Source: Tritrichomonas foetus (taxonomy: Eukaryota; Parabasalia; Tritrichomonadida; Tritrichomonadidae). Taken from it: a stretch of DNA of 55,456 nt. Positions 30,301-40,123 of the stretch are shown piece after piece. The stretch covers positions 1 through 55,456 of the forward strand of contig MLAK01000792.1 in the NCBI GenBank assembly GCA_001839685.1, read 5' to 3'. Below the pieces are notes generated by a model. It was not told the origin of the DNA. It did not search any database and saw only the letters and a list, made by a program, of their open reading frames with translations. The stretch's first letter is position 1; every line of letters starts with the position of its first letter. Position numbers and translations under genes: made by a program.

Positions 30301-31644
30301 TCAAAGCAGGATTTTCATTTTCTTATTTTTTCCAAACAATCCAAATTTTGTCACTATTTCATCAACAATCACTGTTAAAATGAATCCAATAGCCAACATT
30401 GAAAAATATATAATTGCACCAATTTTTATATTTGTTTTTAATCTCGTATTTTTTAAACTCTTTGTGCATTGTTTTTGGGAATTTTGATGAGGCACTTCAG
30501 AGATAATTTTTGGATGTGTTATCAAATTGTTTTTCGGTCCTTTTTTATACATTGATTCTACCTCATCAGTGCAAACTGAGTTAAAAACAGTATTTTCAAA
30601 CATAATCATTTGTGATGTCGGACTTATTTCCTTTTTCTTATCTTCAGTGAAGCAACAATCAGTGAAAAATGTTTCTTGTCCCCGAACGATTGTAATTGAA
30701 TATGAATCAGCCATATTTGTGTGAATGAAACCACAGTTTGTGAATTTTGTACCAAGAGGAGATGAATAGATTAAGAAAATAGCACCCGTTTCTTCTCTGT
30801 CGGATCCATGGGAACAATTCACAAACAATGTGGAAAAAATATACATTTGTGAAATTTCTCTCAAAACAATACAACCATTATGAACCCGCGCTGAAACATT
30901 GGTAAATCTGGAATATTCTAAAATAAATGGACCATTAGAAGCTTCTAAACATCCAACACATTCAAACGCAAAATCATCAGAGAAATTTGATCTATCAATA
31001 TAAAGTTGACCTTTTGATGTTGAATAAAAGCAAGAGAAGAGTGATGCTGCCTGTCTCGTAAATAAACAATCAATGATATCAATAGAAGATGATCTAGACT
31101 CTTCTTGAAAAATTGACGCTGTTGTTTTTCCAATACATTTTTCGAATGATGATCGACTCAAGTTTTTGATTGATGCATCTTCGCTTAAATAAACTGTTGC
31201 ACAATCGCATCTAATATTAGTGAAAGTAGATCCAAAAATTATGAGATCTTGATCAGAAAAAATAGCTGCGCCATTTTTTCCAAAGTTATCTCTCCTATCG
31301 CTTGTGTCATAATTTTGAATGTTTTTGAAGACACAATTTATGATTTCTGTAGCATTTTCAGTGAGAAAAATCTTTGAACCGACAACTTCTTTGTTGTGGA
31401 TTTGTGAATATAAATTTCCAGTTGTGGAATGAATTCTAATGGCTGATGAAAGATATTGTTGAAATACACAATTATAAAATTGTTTATTTGATACAGAATT
31501 GCCGATATAAAACGGCGAAAGAAAATTGTTGGATATTGAATTTTGAAATGATATCATTTTAGAATAAAACGATAAAGATTGTTGTATAAATGGCGATTTA
31601 CTCGTCATTGTCATCATTGCAAGACTCAGAAGAGTCAAATTCAT
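30301..31644 (-). CDS. Small surface protein with beta-helix-like repeats and one C-terminal membrane span
   Basis: This is a 447-residue protein. It has a weakly hydrophobic N-terminus and then repeating segments of the type C-x-F-x-N (YNCVFQQYL, INCVFKNIQ, GSTFTNI, SSFEKC, IDCLF, SNFSD, SRFTNV, TLFVNCS, TNCGF), spaced about 20-25 residues. This is the pattern of a right-handed parallel beta-helix as in Pmp-like surface proteins of trichomonads. One membrane span (about 408-430, IGAIIYFSMLAIGFILTVIV) is followed by a short basic tail. The inferred topology is type I at the cell surface, although a clear cleavable signal peptide is not obvious. It is much smaller than most Pmp-like relatives, so it may be a trimmed family member. 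It ends 139 bases from the convergent cyclase-like gene and starts close to the divergent Rab gene. Confidence 0.78.
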   Translation of the reverse strand: MNLTLLSLAMMTMTSKSPFIQQSLSFYSKMISFQNSISNNFLSPFYIGNSVSNKQFYNCVFQQYLSSAIRIHSTTGNLYSQIHNKEVVGSKIFLTENATEIINCVFKNIQNYDTSDRRDNFGKNGAAIFSDQDLIIFGSTFTNIRCDCATVYLSEDASIKNLSRSSFEKCIGKTTASIFQEESRSSSIDIIDCLFTRQAASLFSCFYSTSKGQLYIDRSNFSDDFAFECVGCLEASNGPFILEYSRFTNVSARVHNGCIVLREISQMYIFSTLFVNCSHGSDREETGAIFLIYSSPLGTKFTNCGFIHTNMADSYSITIVRGQETFFTDCCFTEDKKKEISPTSQMIMFENTVFNSVCTDEVESMYKKGPKNNLITHPKIISEVPHQNSQKQCTKSLKNTRLKTNIKIGAIIYFSMLAIGFILTVIVDEIVTKFGLFGKNKKMKILL

Positions 31645-31651
31645 CTAACTT

Positions 31652-31659
31652 TATCGTTA
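31652..31659 (-). promoter_or_regulatory. Myb recognition-type element (TAACGATA) 8 bases before a start codon
   Basis: Read on the minus strand, this is TAACGATA ending 7 bases before the ATG at 31644. The same 8-mer is the Myb recognition element I recall from Trichomonas vaginalis promoters (ap65-1), also proposed as a core element for genes lacking an Inr. No TCA-Y-W-W is seen in front of this gene, which fits that use. Confidence 0.5.
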
Positions 31660-31849
31660 TTTTGGTGTGCAGACAAATAAACTCATAAAAAGTCGCTTTC
31701 TAACAAATTTCTATAATCATTGAATTATGTTTTTTTTGAAGAATGACATATATATCGAGATTTTGTATGCATATATGTCCGACCATTATTCTCTCGAAGT
31801 AATGAAAATATTCAATTTTGATTTTACAATGCTTATCTTGCCATACATC

Positions 31850-32458
31850 ATGACAATACATGGAAAAATCACAAACGTTGATCTCAAAGTTGTTGTTCTT
31901 GGTGCGGCATCAGTTGGAAAAACCTCGATAATCAATCGCTACTGCAATGGAACTTTCTCCGATGAAACGCTATCAACAATCGGAGCAGGATTTTTCACAC
32001 ACTCAACAAAAATCGATGATACAGAAGTAACCCTCATGATTTGGGACACTGCTGGACAGGAAAGATTCAGAAGTGTTGCCCCATCGCTTCTAAGGGGCGC
32101 CAACGGTGTTGTTTTAGTATATGATTCGCATTCGCAAGAAACATTTGACGAATTGGAACTTTATATCGAAATGTTCTTAGATAACCTTTCATCAGCCCTC
32201 ACGGAGAACTCAATGCCTGTTCTGATCCTTGGAAATAAAATTGACCTTGAAGGTCAATTACTCAGTAAAAATATTGTAGAAGATTGGATGAGGAAAAACC
32301 GAATTGAACTTTTTTACCATGTATCTGCAAAAACAGGCGAAAATATTAATGAAGCTTTTGATGAATTCTTAAAAACATTAATCAAGCCAGATAACTTTTA
32401 TGAAGCTGCACAACTTCAGCTCAGTGCTAAGCCTGAAGAGAAACATTGTGCATGCTAA
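31850..32458 (+). CDS. Rab-family small GTPase
   Basis: From the ATG at 31850 the product is 202 residues, normal for a Rab. All guanine-nucleotide motifs are intact: GAASVGKTS (P-loop), the switch I threonine in STIGAGF, WDTAGQERF (switch II), GNKIDL and SAKTGEN. The C-terminus ends KHCAC, a C-x-C geranylgeranylation site, so the protein should cycle on vesicle membranes. The frame is open back to an ATG at 31727, which would add 41 residues of odd, hydrophobic sequence; weak Inr-like words (TCATAA at 31684, TCATTG at 31717) lie before that ATG, so the longer form cannot be excluded. I prefer the shorter start because Rabs begin a few residues before the first beta strand. The subfamily (Rab5/Rab11-like or lineage-specific) is not settled. 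Confidence 0.9.
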   Translation: MTIHGKITNVDLKVVVLGAASVGKTSIINRYCNGTFSDETLSTIGAGFFTHSTKIDDTEVTLMIWDTAGQERFRSVAPSLLRGANGVVLVYDSHSQETFDELELYIEMFLDNLSSALTENSMPVLILGNKIDLEGQLLSKNIVEDWMRKNRIELFYHVSAKTGENINEAFDEFLKTLIKPDNFYEAAQLQLSAKPEEKHCAC

Positions 32459-32970
32459 AAAGAAGAATAAATCTGTTTATTTTTAAATAGTAATAAAAAA
32501 AATCCTTTCGCGTTCTAATTGATTGATTTTTCGATTTACATTCGAGAATGGTGATTTTTCAAAGATCCGGCCATTTATTTATTTAAAAAGCTGACAGCCA
32601 ATCATCCTTTTTGCTAATGATTATTTTGCTGGATTATGAGATGTAGAGACAAACTTAACAATATAAATGGGTTGTTCATGTGTTACACCTATGTGTCTCT
32701 ATTTTGATCACTTGCAAAGTCATAATTGCCGAAAAACTCTGAAATCAGAATCATCTTGTTTGTAAATTATTGAACCACAATATGAAAAAATGTTTATATT
32801 TATTATAAGAAATGGCACAGCTCCCTAATGGAAAATCTGACTTTTGCAAAAATTTTAAAATCGTTCTCAGACATGTGATATAGAAAATTTGTGATTAGCA
32901 TATTGAAATCGGAGGAAATAAGTTCTCTCAAAATTGAATACTGCTCATCAAAAGATGATGAAAGTGAACT
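32459..32970. other. Intergenic region, about 510 bases
   Basis: AT-rich sequence lies between the Rab gene and the RRM gene. The Rab stop codon is part of TAAA, a trichomonad polyadenylation-like context. A short frame from 32891 runs into the RRM gene in another phase and is not supported. Nothing else was seen. Confidence 0.5.
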
Positions 32971-32976
32971 TCATTT
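32971..32976 (+). promoter_or_regulatory. Inr-type initiator of the RRM protein gene
   Basis: TCATTT lies 10 bases (from +1 A) before the ATG at 32983. It supports this start over the overlapping frame that begins at 32891. Confidence 0.6.
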
Positions 32977-32982
32977 TGATAG

Positions 32983-33825
32983 ATGTCTTTCCAAAATTTC
33001 GCCACGATGCACAATGAGAATAAGACAAACTCTTTCGTGCCTTCAACCAACATCTTTATCAATTATATTCCGAAGGAGTTTACCAAGCGAGAACTTGTTT
33101 CATTGTGTTCACCATTTGGTCGCATTTTAAGTGCGAAAGTAATGATTGACCTCCTCACAGGTGTCTCGAAGTGTTTTGGGTTTGTTCGATTCGAATCTCT
33201 TGACTCAGCAGCATTGGCTGTAATTCGATTAAATGGATTGTTCATCGGCAACAAAAAACTACTTGTACGTTTTGCAGGCTCAAAAGAAAACACTGGTAGC
33301 ATTTCATGTAGTATCTTCGTGAGAAGTCTTTGCTTATATTATTCCGAAAAAGATATTTGGAACATATTCTCAAAATTTGGTAGAATTTTGGGAATAGAGT
33401 TGCATCATGATGATGAAAGAACAAAACTGTTCAATGGAGCAGCAACAATCACCTACTCGTGCGAAAGCGAGGCCGAAGACGCTCTTCGCGAAATGAACAA
33501 TATGAAGCTCACAAACGATTCGTGGCCTCTTTTTATCCGATATACACAACAATCAGCCAAAAACGCAAACGACAACATTATCTTGAAAGACGGAATCAAA
33601 ATCGTGAAACCTAAACGAACAGCTTCAAACAATTCAATCAATAATAAAGGAAGCAATAGTAATAACGGATTAACTAGCAGCGGATCACTTCACAGCGGAT
33701 TTAAGTCTGATCAAACTTATCAATTTATGGCAAAAAAGACGTTTGATGATCCAATTATTCCATCCTTCCCAAATTCCATAAGTAATGATGATTATATGTT
33801 TTCTATGCTGGCAGAAGAACTCTAA
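32983..33825 (+). CDS. RNA-binding protein with two RRM domains
   Basis: This is a 280-residue protein. RRM1 spans about 23-98, with RNP2 IFINYIP and a textbook RNP1 KCFGFVRF at 63-70. RRM2 spans about 110-188, with RNP2 IFVRSL but a weak RNP1 (NGAATITY), so the second domain may bind RNA poorly or bind protein. The C-terminal 80 residues are Ser/Asn-rich and probably disordered, ending in a short conserved-looking acidic peptide (MLAEEL). The layout resembles the ELAV/CELF and poly(U)-binding class of mRNA regulators, but the exact orthologue cannot be named. The stop codon is followed by A (TAAA). Expected role: mRNA stability, translation or processing. Confidence 0.9.
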   Translation: MSFQNFATMHNENKTNSFVPSTNIFINYIPKEFTKRELVSLCSPFGRILSAKVMIDLLTGVSKCFGFVRFESLDSAALAVIRLNGLFIGNKKLLVRFAGSKENTGSISCSIFVRSLCLYYSEKDIWNIFSKFGRILGIELHHDDERTKLFNGAATITYSCESEAEDALREMNNMKLTNDSWPLFIRYTQQSAKNANDNIILKDGIKIVKPKRTASNNSINNKGSNSNNGLTSSGSLHSGFKSDQTYQFMAKKTFDDPIIPSFPNSISNDDYMFSMLAEEL

Positions 33826-34059
33826 ATGTAATGTTATTTTTTATATCAAATAGAACAAGAAACCTATAATAAATGACCAAATATAGGTTCAATTATTGAA
33901 AATAATCAGGTCGTTTTCTGAATAAATTTTTATTTTTGAATTTTTTGAATTTTTATTTGGTCTCTTACAAAATGACTATTAGAAATCTTTTGAATAATTG
34001 ACAAATTTTATTCAAATAATGTTCAATACACTGTGATGTATGAAATTTCTTTCAAAACA

Positions 34060-34065
34060 TCATTT
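34060..34065 (+). promoter_or_regulatory. Inr-type initiator deciding the RasGEF start
   Basis: TCATTT has its +1 A at 34062, between two in-frame ATGs (34040 and 34076). Transcription from here would exclude the first and give a 14-base leader to the second. Confidence 0.55.
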
Positions 34066-34075
34066 TATTAAAGAT

Positions 34076-36685
34076 ATGTCAGATACTGGTGAATCCTCAT
34101 CAGATGAACAAGAAATAAATCATAGCAATGAAGATAGCGATTCATCAACAATAGAAAAGCAATTCAATGATGCTCCTACTTTTTATAGTCAGACAAAAGC
34201 AATTCCAATTCCACCAAAAACTATTCCCCCTCCACATATTGAAGAATATGAAGAAAGCTATCAGTCTGAATATGATGAAGAAAAAGAAATTAAATCCAAT
34301 CCACCGGATGTTATTTCTTCATTCACAATTGAAAAAGATGAAATTACAAAAGAGAATGAAAATTTAGGTTATGAAACAAATGAAGAAAAAATGAATGTGT
34401 CCAAAATTTCTCGAGAGAATGAACAAGGAGAGACAAAATATATTACAGAACCCATTGAATTACCTGATCAATCAAATCTAAATATTGATAAAAATGAACA
34501 AAATAATGATGAACTGGAATCTAAAGAGATTCAAATGGAAAATAACACTGAAAGTTATTCAGATAACAACAAATTAAAGAAAAATATGATGAATAGCAAC
34601 AGTGCTGGTAATTTCGTATTTAATGATATAAGTATGAATTTTAAAACTCAGGTAGTCACTAGTGATATTTCTCAAAATCACAATAGAAACACCAATAAAT
34701 TTAGGAAAAATCACAATATCAATAGAAGCAATACAACGTCATGTGAAAATACCGATTTGTCTTCTTTTCGAGATTCAAGCAAACCATTAACACAAATTCC
34801 AAAAGCTAATGAAAGAAGAGTAAGTGATTTTCTGATACAAAATACTTCTTTATTTTCTTCAGAATCTATTCTTGCTTCTTCACAAACTTCAGGTTCATTT
34901 ATACATAATAATAATATTCAAGAAGAAAGAAGTCAATGGTTACATCAAATTTTAATTGAAAATCCACATTTTTTAGCAATGAGGGAGCGCACTTTGCCAC
35001 TTTCATATGGCTTATCTTTTGCAAATGTTACTCATACGAAAACTGTTTCTGCCCTTGCAGCCATAAATCGAAGAACAATATTAGAGATGATTTCACAGCA
35101 CTTACAAGCTATTGGTCTTTATCAAACTGCCGAAATTTTAATGAAAGAAAGTGGTCACCCCTTTCAAAACTCTAGTCAACCCTGGGATAGAACTGATCTA
35201 CATTTATTGGTCTCTATGGCACTAAGTAATTACAACAATAACAGTAATATCAATGTAAGCCCATCATTAAACGAAATGAATGATTGCAATATTGAAAATG
35301 AAAATGCTAATAGTGTATATAAATATGCATGGAATATTCCCCCAGATATGTCACATCAATATATTATAGAATCATTAGAAGAAGATTTTTTTTCATCGCC
35401 TTATAGAGAGGATCCAATGGCCATATGGGATGAATTTTTTGATCCTGATTTAAATGTTATCTATGAAAATGGACAGCCAAAAACATATCAAAATATACTA
35501 GCTGCATCTCTCAAGCGGTTAATTGTATATCATGTAACATCTGATGTTCAAATGATCCCTGATGAAGAACAACATATGTTTTTCTTGACTATTCATTCAA
35601 TCACATCAGCAGATCATTTTTTACGTCATTTAGTTACACTCTTTGACTGTGAATTACAGAACACCATGTATGAAGATAAAATAATAGAAAACAGTAAATT
35701 GTTTTCTATCAGAAAAAATATTATTAACTTAATTCAAAAATGGACAAAATTTCATGGACTTTTTATTGGAAAGAGAACTCTAAAATCAGTGAACCAGTTT
35801 TGTACTAGAATTATTGAATCCAAAGAATTTGAACAGCTACATAAATTCATACAAGTAATATTAAATATTTTACCTAATTTAAGATATGGAATGAGATTAG
35901 GATCACAAGAATTAACAAATAGAGCACCACCAATTATCAAAAACGAGCATATTTTATTCCACCCAAGATTAACAATTCTTGATCCAGAACCACAAGAAGT
36001 TGCGAGGCAAATTACATTGATATATCATGAAAAGTATGCTTCAATTCATTCATTAGAGTTTATAACTGCTATATCCAATAGGCACACTACAATTCAAACT
36101 CCAACATTAAGCGAGTTCTTTAAATTTGGAGATCATTTATCACACTTAGTTGCAGAAACCTATATTAAAGCTGAGAATAAGCAAAGTGCCTTTTCAAGAT
36201 TATTCGAAATATCGCAAGCTCTTTTTCAACTTAATAACTATGAAGCTTTGTCATGTTTCATACATTTTTTGAATAGAGATGATATTTTTGCGATTGGAAA
36301 AGGAGCAGAATCTCAAAAAGTGAGAATTAAAGCAATGTGGAGAGAAACTGGTGAAGATGATAAATTTGAAAAATTGCACCCCACTGTATATGAAAACTCT
36401 ATAAACAAAATTTTTAATGAATGGGGATCTGCAATTCCAAACATGCATGCAGAATTGAAACGTGGCAATAAAAAACTGCGCTCAAAAGTAGATTTTATTA
36501 ATGGTTTAATAAATTGGGAAAAGGTAAGGGAAATATCACAAAGATGTACGGTATTGTATCGATTTCAAAACCAATCGTATAATTTATGGAATATTCCACA
36601 AATTACAAAAGCTGTCACAAGACCTCTCACAATGACAGTAAATGACATTGATGAAAAAATTGATGAATTATATAAACTTATTTAA
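34076..36685 (+). CDS. LisH-containing Ras guanine nucleotide exchange factor
   Basis: The product is 869 residues from ATG 34076. Residues 1 to about 280 are acidic, Asn/Ser/Glu-rich and probably disordered. A LisH motif at about 331-361 (RTILEMISQHLQAIGLY then QTAEILMKESGH) should mediate dimerisation. A Ras exchanger N-terminal motif (REM) follows from about 470 (AASLKRLIVYHVT). The catalytic CDC25-type RasGEF domain covers about 630-868, opening with EPQEVARQITLIYHEKYASI and including the helical-hairpin region around NPN-like segments. It should load Ras-like GTPases with GTP. LisH plus RasGEF is a combination known from amoebozoan exchangers. The frame is open from an ATG at 34040, but an Inr after it favours 34076. 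The stop is in TAAA. Confidence 0.9.
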   Translation: MSDTGESSSDEQEINHSNEDSDSSTIEKQFNDAPTFYSQTKAIPIPPKTIPPPHIEEYEESYQSEYDEEKEIKSNPPDVISSFTIEKDEITKENENLGYETNEEKMNVSKISRENEQGETKYITEPIELPDQSNLNIDKNEQNNDELESKEIQMENNTESYSDNNKLKKNMMNSNSAGNFVFNDISMNFKTQVVTSDISQNHNRNTNKFRKNHNINRSNTTSCENTDLSSFRDSSKPLTQIPKANERRVSDFLIQNTSLFSSESILASSQTSGSFIHNNNIQEERSQWLHQILIENPHFLAMRERTLPLSYGLSFANVTHTKTVSALAAINRRTILEMISQHLQAIGLYQTAEILMKESGHPFQNSSQPWDRTDLHLLVSMALSNYNNNSNINVSPSLNEMNDCNIENENANSVYKYAWNIPPDMSHQYIIESLEEDFFSSPYREDPMAIWDEFFDPDLNVIYENGQPKTYQNILAASLKRLIVYHVTSDVQMIPDEEQHMFFLTIHSITSADHFLRHLVTLFDCELQNTMYEDKIIENSKLFSIRKNIINLIQKWTKFHGLFIGKRTLKSVNQFCTRIIESKEFEQLHKFIQVILNILPNLRYGMRLGSQELTNRAPPIIKNEHILFHPRLTILDPEPQEVARQITLIYHEKYASIHSLEFITAISNRHTTIQTPTLSEFFKFGDHLSHLVAETYIKAENKQSAFSRLFEISQALFQLNNYEALSCFIHFLNRDDIFAIGKGAESQKVRIKAMWRETGEDDKFEKLHPTVYENSINKIFNEWGSAIPNMHAELKRGNKKLRSKVDFINGLINWEKVREISQRCTVLYRFQNQSYNLWNIPQITKAVTRPLTMTVNDIDEKIDELYKLI

Positions 36686-37415
36686 AAGAAAGGTTATCAT
36701 TGCATATTTTTATTGTAAATATAATAATATAGTTTAAAATAATGCATTTTGTGTAATAATTGAATCTTTGGTTCCAATAAAAACAAGTCTGTTTGACAAA
36801 CATGCTGTTTTCATCATACCTGTAATGTATTTGTGCATTCTTTGGGCTATGATATATTACTGAAATTCTTAAATTAAGGAATTCCTGATAGAATGAATAC
36901 ACTTTATCATTCCAACAACACATACCTTCTTTAGAAATTGGCGTAAATTTGTGAAAAATAATAAAGAAAACAAGCATTTTAAAATCATTTCCTTATATTT
37001 TTATATCATTTTCTTGAAGAACATAAAACACTATTTAGCATAATTCCTTTGTTCAGAAGGCGTCAATGCTTTGTGAATTCCATTTGGCTATTCTAAATTT
37101 GTTAACATTGACAAATATTTTTTGAAATAACCCATATCATAATTGTCAAGATTAATCTTATCCCTCTGCATTATGATCAAAACAGAAAAATAACACAACC
37201 AAATTTTTTTGTGTTATTTTTGACCATTTTGGCAAACAATATTAAATTTCGTGCTCAATAAAAAATGATAATCTAAAATGTCTTCTCCATTCCATTAAAA
37301 TATAAAGAATGAATTTTTTTTATAGGAAAATGGAAAAAATTCTTCATAAAAATCACGTATTATCAAATATTTATAACATATAAAATCTGAATTTCTATTC
37401 AAACATAATTAGAAA
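36686..37415. other. Intergenic region between convergent genes, about 730 bases
   Basis: The two flanking genes converge, so this holds two 3' ends. No promoter is needed here, which makes 730 bases long for this genome. A 99-codon frame on the minus strand (36678-36977) overlaps the RasGEF end and has no recognisable domain. No RNA gene or repeat was seen. Confidence 0.5.
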
Positions 37416-39839
37416 TCACATTAATGATGATTCTGATGATCTATTTCTCATCTGTGATACAGGTCTCATAATTCGGCTATGGGAGCTTTTTGGGCTTTTG
37501 CTACTTTTTATACTTCGAGCAGTTGGAACGACAGATTTTAGATTTAGCTTGGTATTCAGCCCAATTGTAATATTTGGCGGAAGTTTCGAAGACCTTTTTA
37601 AAATTGATACACCTCGAGTTTTAGTTTTTTTCATTTCTGGATTCCTTCTCATTGTTTCTTCTATGTTTTCTTTCTTTGTACTAAATTTATCAACTTTTCT
37701 TTGAAAAGGCAACATTTCGATTTTTGCCTGTCTTTCAGCCTGTGATAATCTTGTATCAAATTGTGAACGGATTGTTTTTTCTTCAATCGCGTACTTTTTC
37801 TTTAATTGGTTCAAAGCACTTTGATAACCTTTTTTCATTCTATCTGAAGCTTCATTACTTTCATTGATTTCTTTTCTCTTAATTGTTTTTGCAACTTGAG
37901 CTACTTCTTCAAAACGGTGTTGGTTCATCATTTTCTTAGCTACATATTTCATATCAATTAACGTGGGAGAGGGTTTATTATATCGATTTTTCAAACTTTT
38001 GGAGTTCCATTTTTTGTTTATTTCATTTTTTTCATGCTCAAATTTCATTTTCAAATCATTTAATGCAAGCTCTAATTCTGTGTTAATTTCTGCTTTTTTA
38101 GATTCCCATGCTTTTGTTAATAAGGCATATTCATTTTGAGCAGAGATTAAATTATTGTTAGCTTCTGTATGACTGGGCATTGTTTCATATCTTTTTAAAT
38201 CCTTCAATTTTTTAATTGTGTTATCCAAAATATCTTGAACATAAGCACTTTCATTAACAAAACCACAATAAATGCATTTCTTTTCAATTTGTCGCATTTT
38301 TACAATTGCATCTTGAACTTTAGATTCTCGATATCCAACTATATCAATTCCACATAAAGCAAGATAAGTAACACTTTCTTGAGAAATTCGAGGAGTCTCT
38401 TGCTCAATAACATAGCGTAATCTTTCTGGAATTCTTTGACTTCCTTTATCATCATCATATCCTCGTGTTTCAGCAAGTTCGTGTAAATCTAAGTGGAAAT
38501 CTGCTGGAAGTTGAGGGGTGTTTTCTTCAGACATTTCAATATCTGGTGTCATTAAACCTGGTGTAAAAGGATTTGCATTCCATCCATTATTGAGATCTTT
38601 GCATGTTTTCTCATTTCTTTTCTCATTTTTACTTTTATTGTTTGCTTGTTCATCAATTTCATCTGATTCATCTTCGAAATTATTTTTGGAATCATAAATA
38701 CAATTTTGCTTATCATCATAGTATTCAATTCCAGAACTTGTTACACGTTTAATTTTTCTGGTATTTTTATTTGGACTTAGTTTGTTAATTTCATTTCCAT
38801 TTTCAGAAATTGAAGAAATCGGGAAAAATGTTGCCATACTTGAATTTCTGTAAGGTGTATTTTTCTTTTCTAATGAACTTGAAAGTTGGAAATTTTGCAA
38901 AGAATTATTTCTGACCATGTTCATATTTGGATCGTAACCCATTTTTTTATATCTCTCTGCATTCCTTTTCGCTAAAACTTCAGCAATGTTAACTTCATTA
39001 AAAAGCGGTGTATCAATTTGATTGTTTTGTTTAGTATTTTCATTTTTATCAACTAAATATTCATCATTAATATTATTGCTGGTTAAATTGAAATTTGCCA
39101 TTGATGATTGTCGAACATTTAATCCGACCAAAACGTCTTGGACTTCTGTTTTTTTAGTAAGAACGATGACAGGATCATCTTCTTCTTCAACTTTATCGAG
39201 ATTGATATCAGCTTCATCTAAGCCTTTCGGAATTAAATGACCAGTTGTTAGGTTTGAAAAAGATGGTTGTCGAATACCCAAGCCAACTGGACCGCCATCA
39301 TCATCATCGTCATCTTCATCATCTTTCCTGCCAAAATTTTCACTAAATTTATCACTTAACTTTTCACTCATTGAATCACTCAATTTATCATTCAATTTAC
39401 CATTCAATTTACCATTCAATTTATCATCAATTTCTGTACTTTTTTGGCTCTTGGAGGGTGAATTTTTCGATTTTCGCTGTTTAGATTCGGGAATACAATT
39501 TATTTCTCTGTCAGAGAGTGCAACTACATTTGAATCAGTTTCTGTTCTTTTCATTTTTTTATTTTCTACACTTGGAAATTCGTGAGAAATAATTTTTTTA
39601 TTTTTTTCTTTGATGCGATCCATTAATTTCGAAGTTGATGAAATTTTGTCTTCAGGAATCAAATTTATCATGTCGAGTGGCGAGGAATTGTCACTGTTGG
39701 TGAGTATTTTTTCTTTGTTATTGAATAATGAAAAAAGCGGCGTTTCTTCTTTTTCGGCTGCTGGTGAGTATTTTTTATTCGTAAAAGGTGATGTTGGCGA
39801 TGGTTTTACTTGAGCGAGAAGTTCTTCAAGCTCATTCAT
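37416..39839 (-). CDS. Disordered and coiled-coil protein of unknown function
   Basis: The product is 807 residues from ATG 39839 (MNELEELLAQVK); the frame extends to 39875 only through a TTG. Residues 1 to about 440 are polar and probably disordered, with a lysine/asparagine tetrapeptide run (KLNGKLNGKLND), an acidic DDEDDDDDD patch, and four short related motifs of the form R-x-x-S-hydrophobic: RQPSF, RQSSM, RNNSL, RNSSM. From about 480 a more ordered part begins, including a single CIYC pair, and then long charged coiled coils (about 540-730) and a basic Ser-rich tail. No known domain was recognised. It lies in tandem downstream of a CAMK-like kinase gene, whose typical target consensus those motifs resemble. 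A cytoskeletal or scaffold role is a guess. Confidence 0.8.
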   Translation of the reverse strand: MNELEELLAQVKPSPTSPFTNKKYSPAAEKEETPLFSLFNNKEKILTNSDNSSPLDMINLIPEDKISSTSKLMDRIKEKNKKIISHEFPSVENKKMKRTETDSNVVALSDREINCIPESKQRKSKNSPSKSQKSTEIDDKLNGKLNGKLNDKLSDSMSEKLSDKFSENFGRKDDEDDDDDDGGPVGLGIRQPSFSNLTTGHLIPKGLDEADINLDKVEEEDDPVIVLTKKTEVQDVLVGLNVRQSSMANFNLTSNNINDEYLVDKNENTKQNNQIDTPLFNEVNIAEVLAKRNAERYKKMGYDPNMNMVRNNSLQNFQLSSSLEKKNTPYRNSSMATFFPISSISENGNEINKLSPNKNTRKIKRVTSSGIEYYDDKQNCIYDSKNNFEDESDEIDEQANNKSKNEKRNEKTCKDLNNGWNANPFTPGLMTPDIEMSEENTPQLPADFHLDLHELAETRGYDDDKGSQRIPERLRYVIEQETPRISQESVTYLALCGIDIVGYRESKVQDAIVKMRQIEKKCIYCGFVNESAYVQDILDNTIKKLKDLKRYETMPSHTEANNNLISAQNEYALLTKAWESKKAEINTELELALNDLKMKFEHEKNEINKKWNSKSLKNRYNKPSPTLIDMKYVAKKMMNQHRFEEVAQVAKTIKRKEINESNEASDRMKKGYQSALNQLKKKYAIEEKTIRSQFDTRLSQAERQAKIEMLPFQRKVDKFSTKKENIEETMRRNPEMKKTKTRGVSILKRSSKLPPNITIGLNTKLNLKSVVPTARSIKSSKSPKSSHSRIMRPVSQMRNRSSESSLM

Positions 39840-40123
39840 GAATGATTCAACTTTCAAGTAACGTACAGATTTCAATATATATTTGTTCGTTTATATTTGT
39901 GAATATATATGGTCATACTTTCAGATCAAAATCTGGATTTTTTGATCGGTTTTAGAGGCTTTTCTTTGCTTGAATAAATGATAAATGATATTCTTTTTTA
40001 GACCAGAATTTCTAATATTATATTTAAAAAAGTATAAAACACAAGTGATTCGATAACAAATATTTACAAATAATTGCCGATAAATCACCTTGAGCAAGGT
40101 CAATTAGATTCATGAAAATCTTT

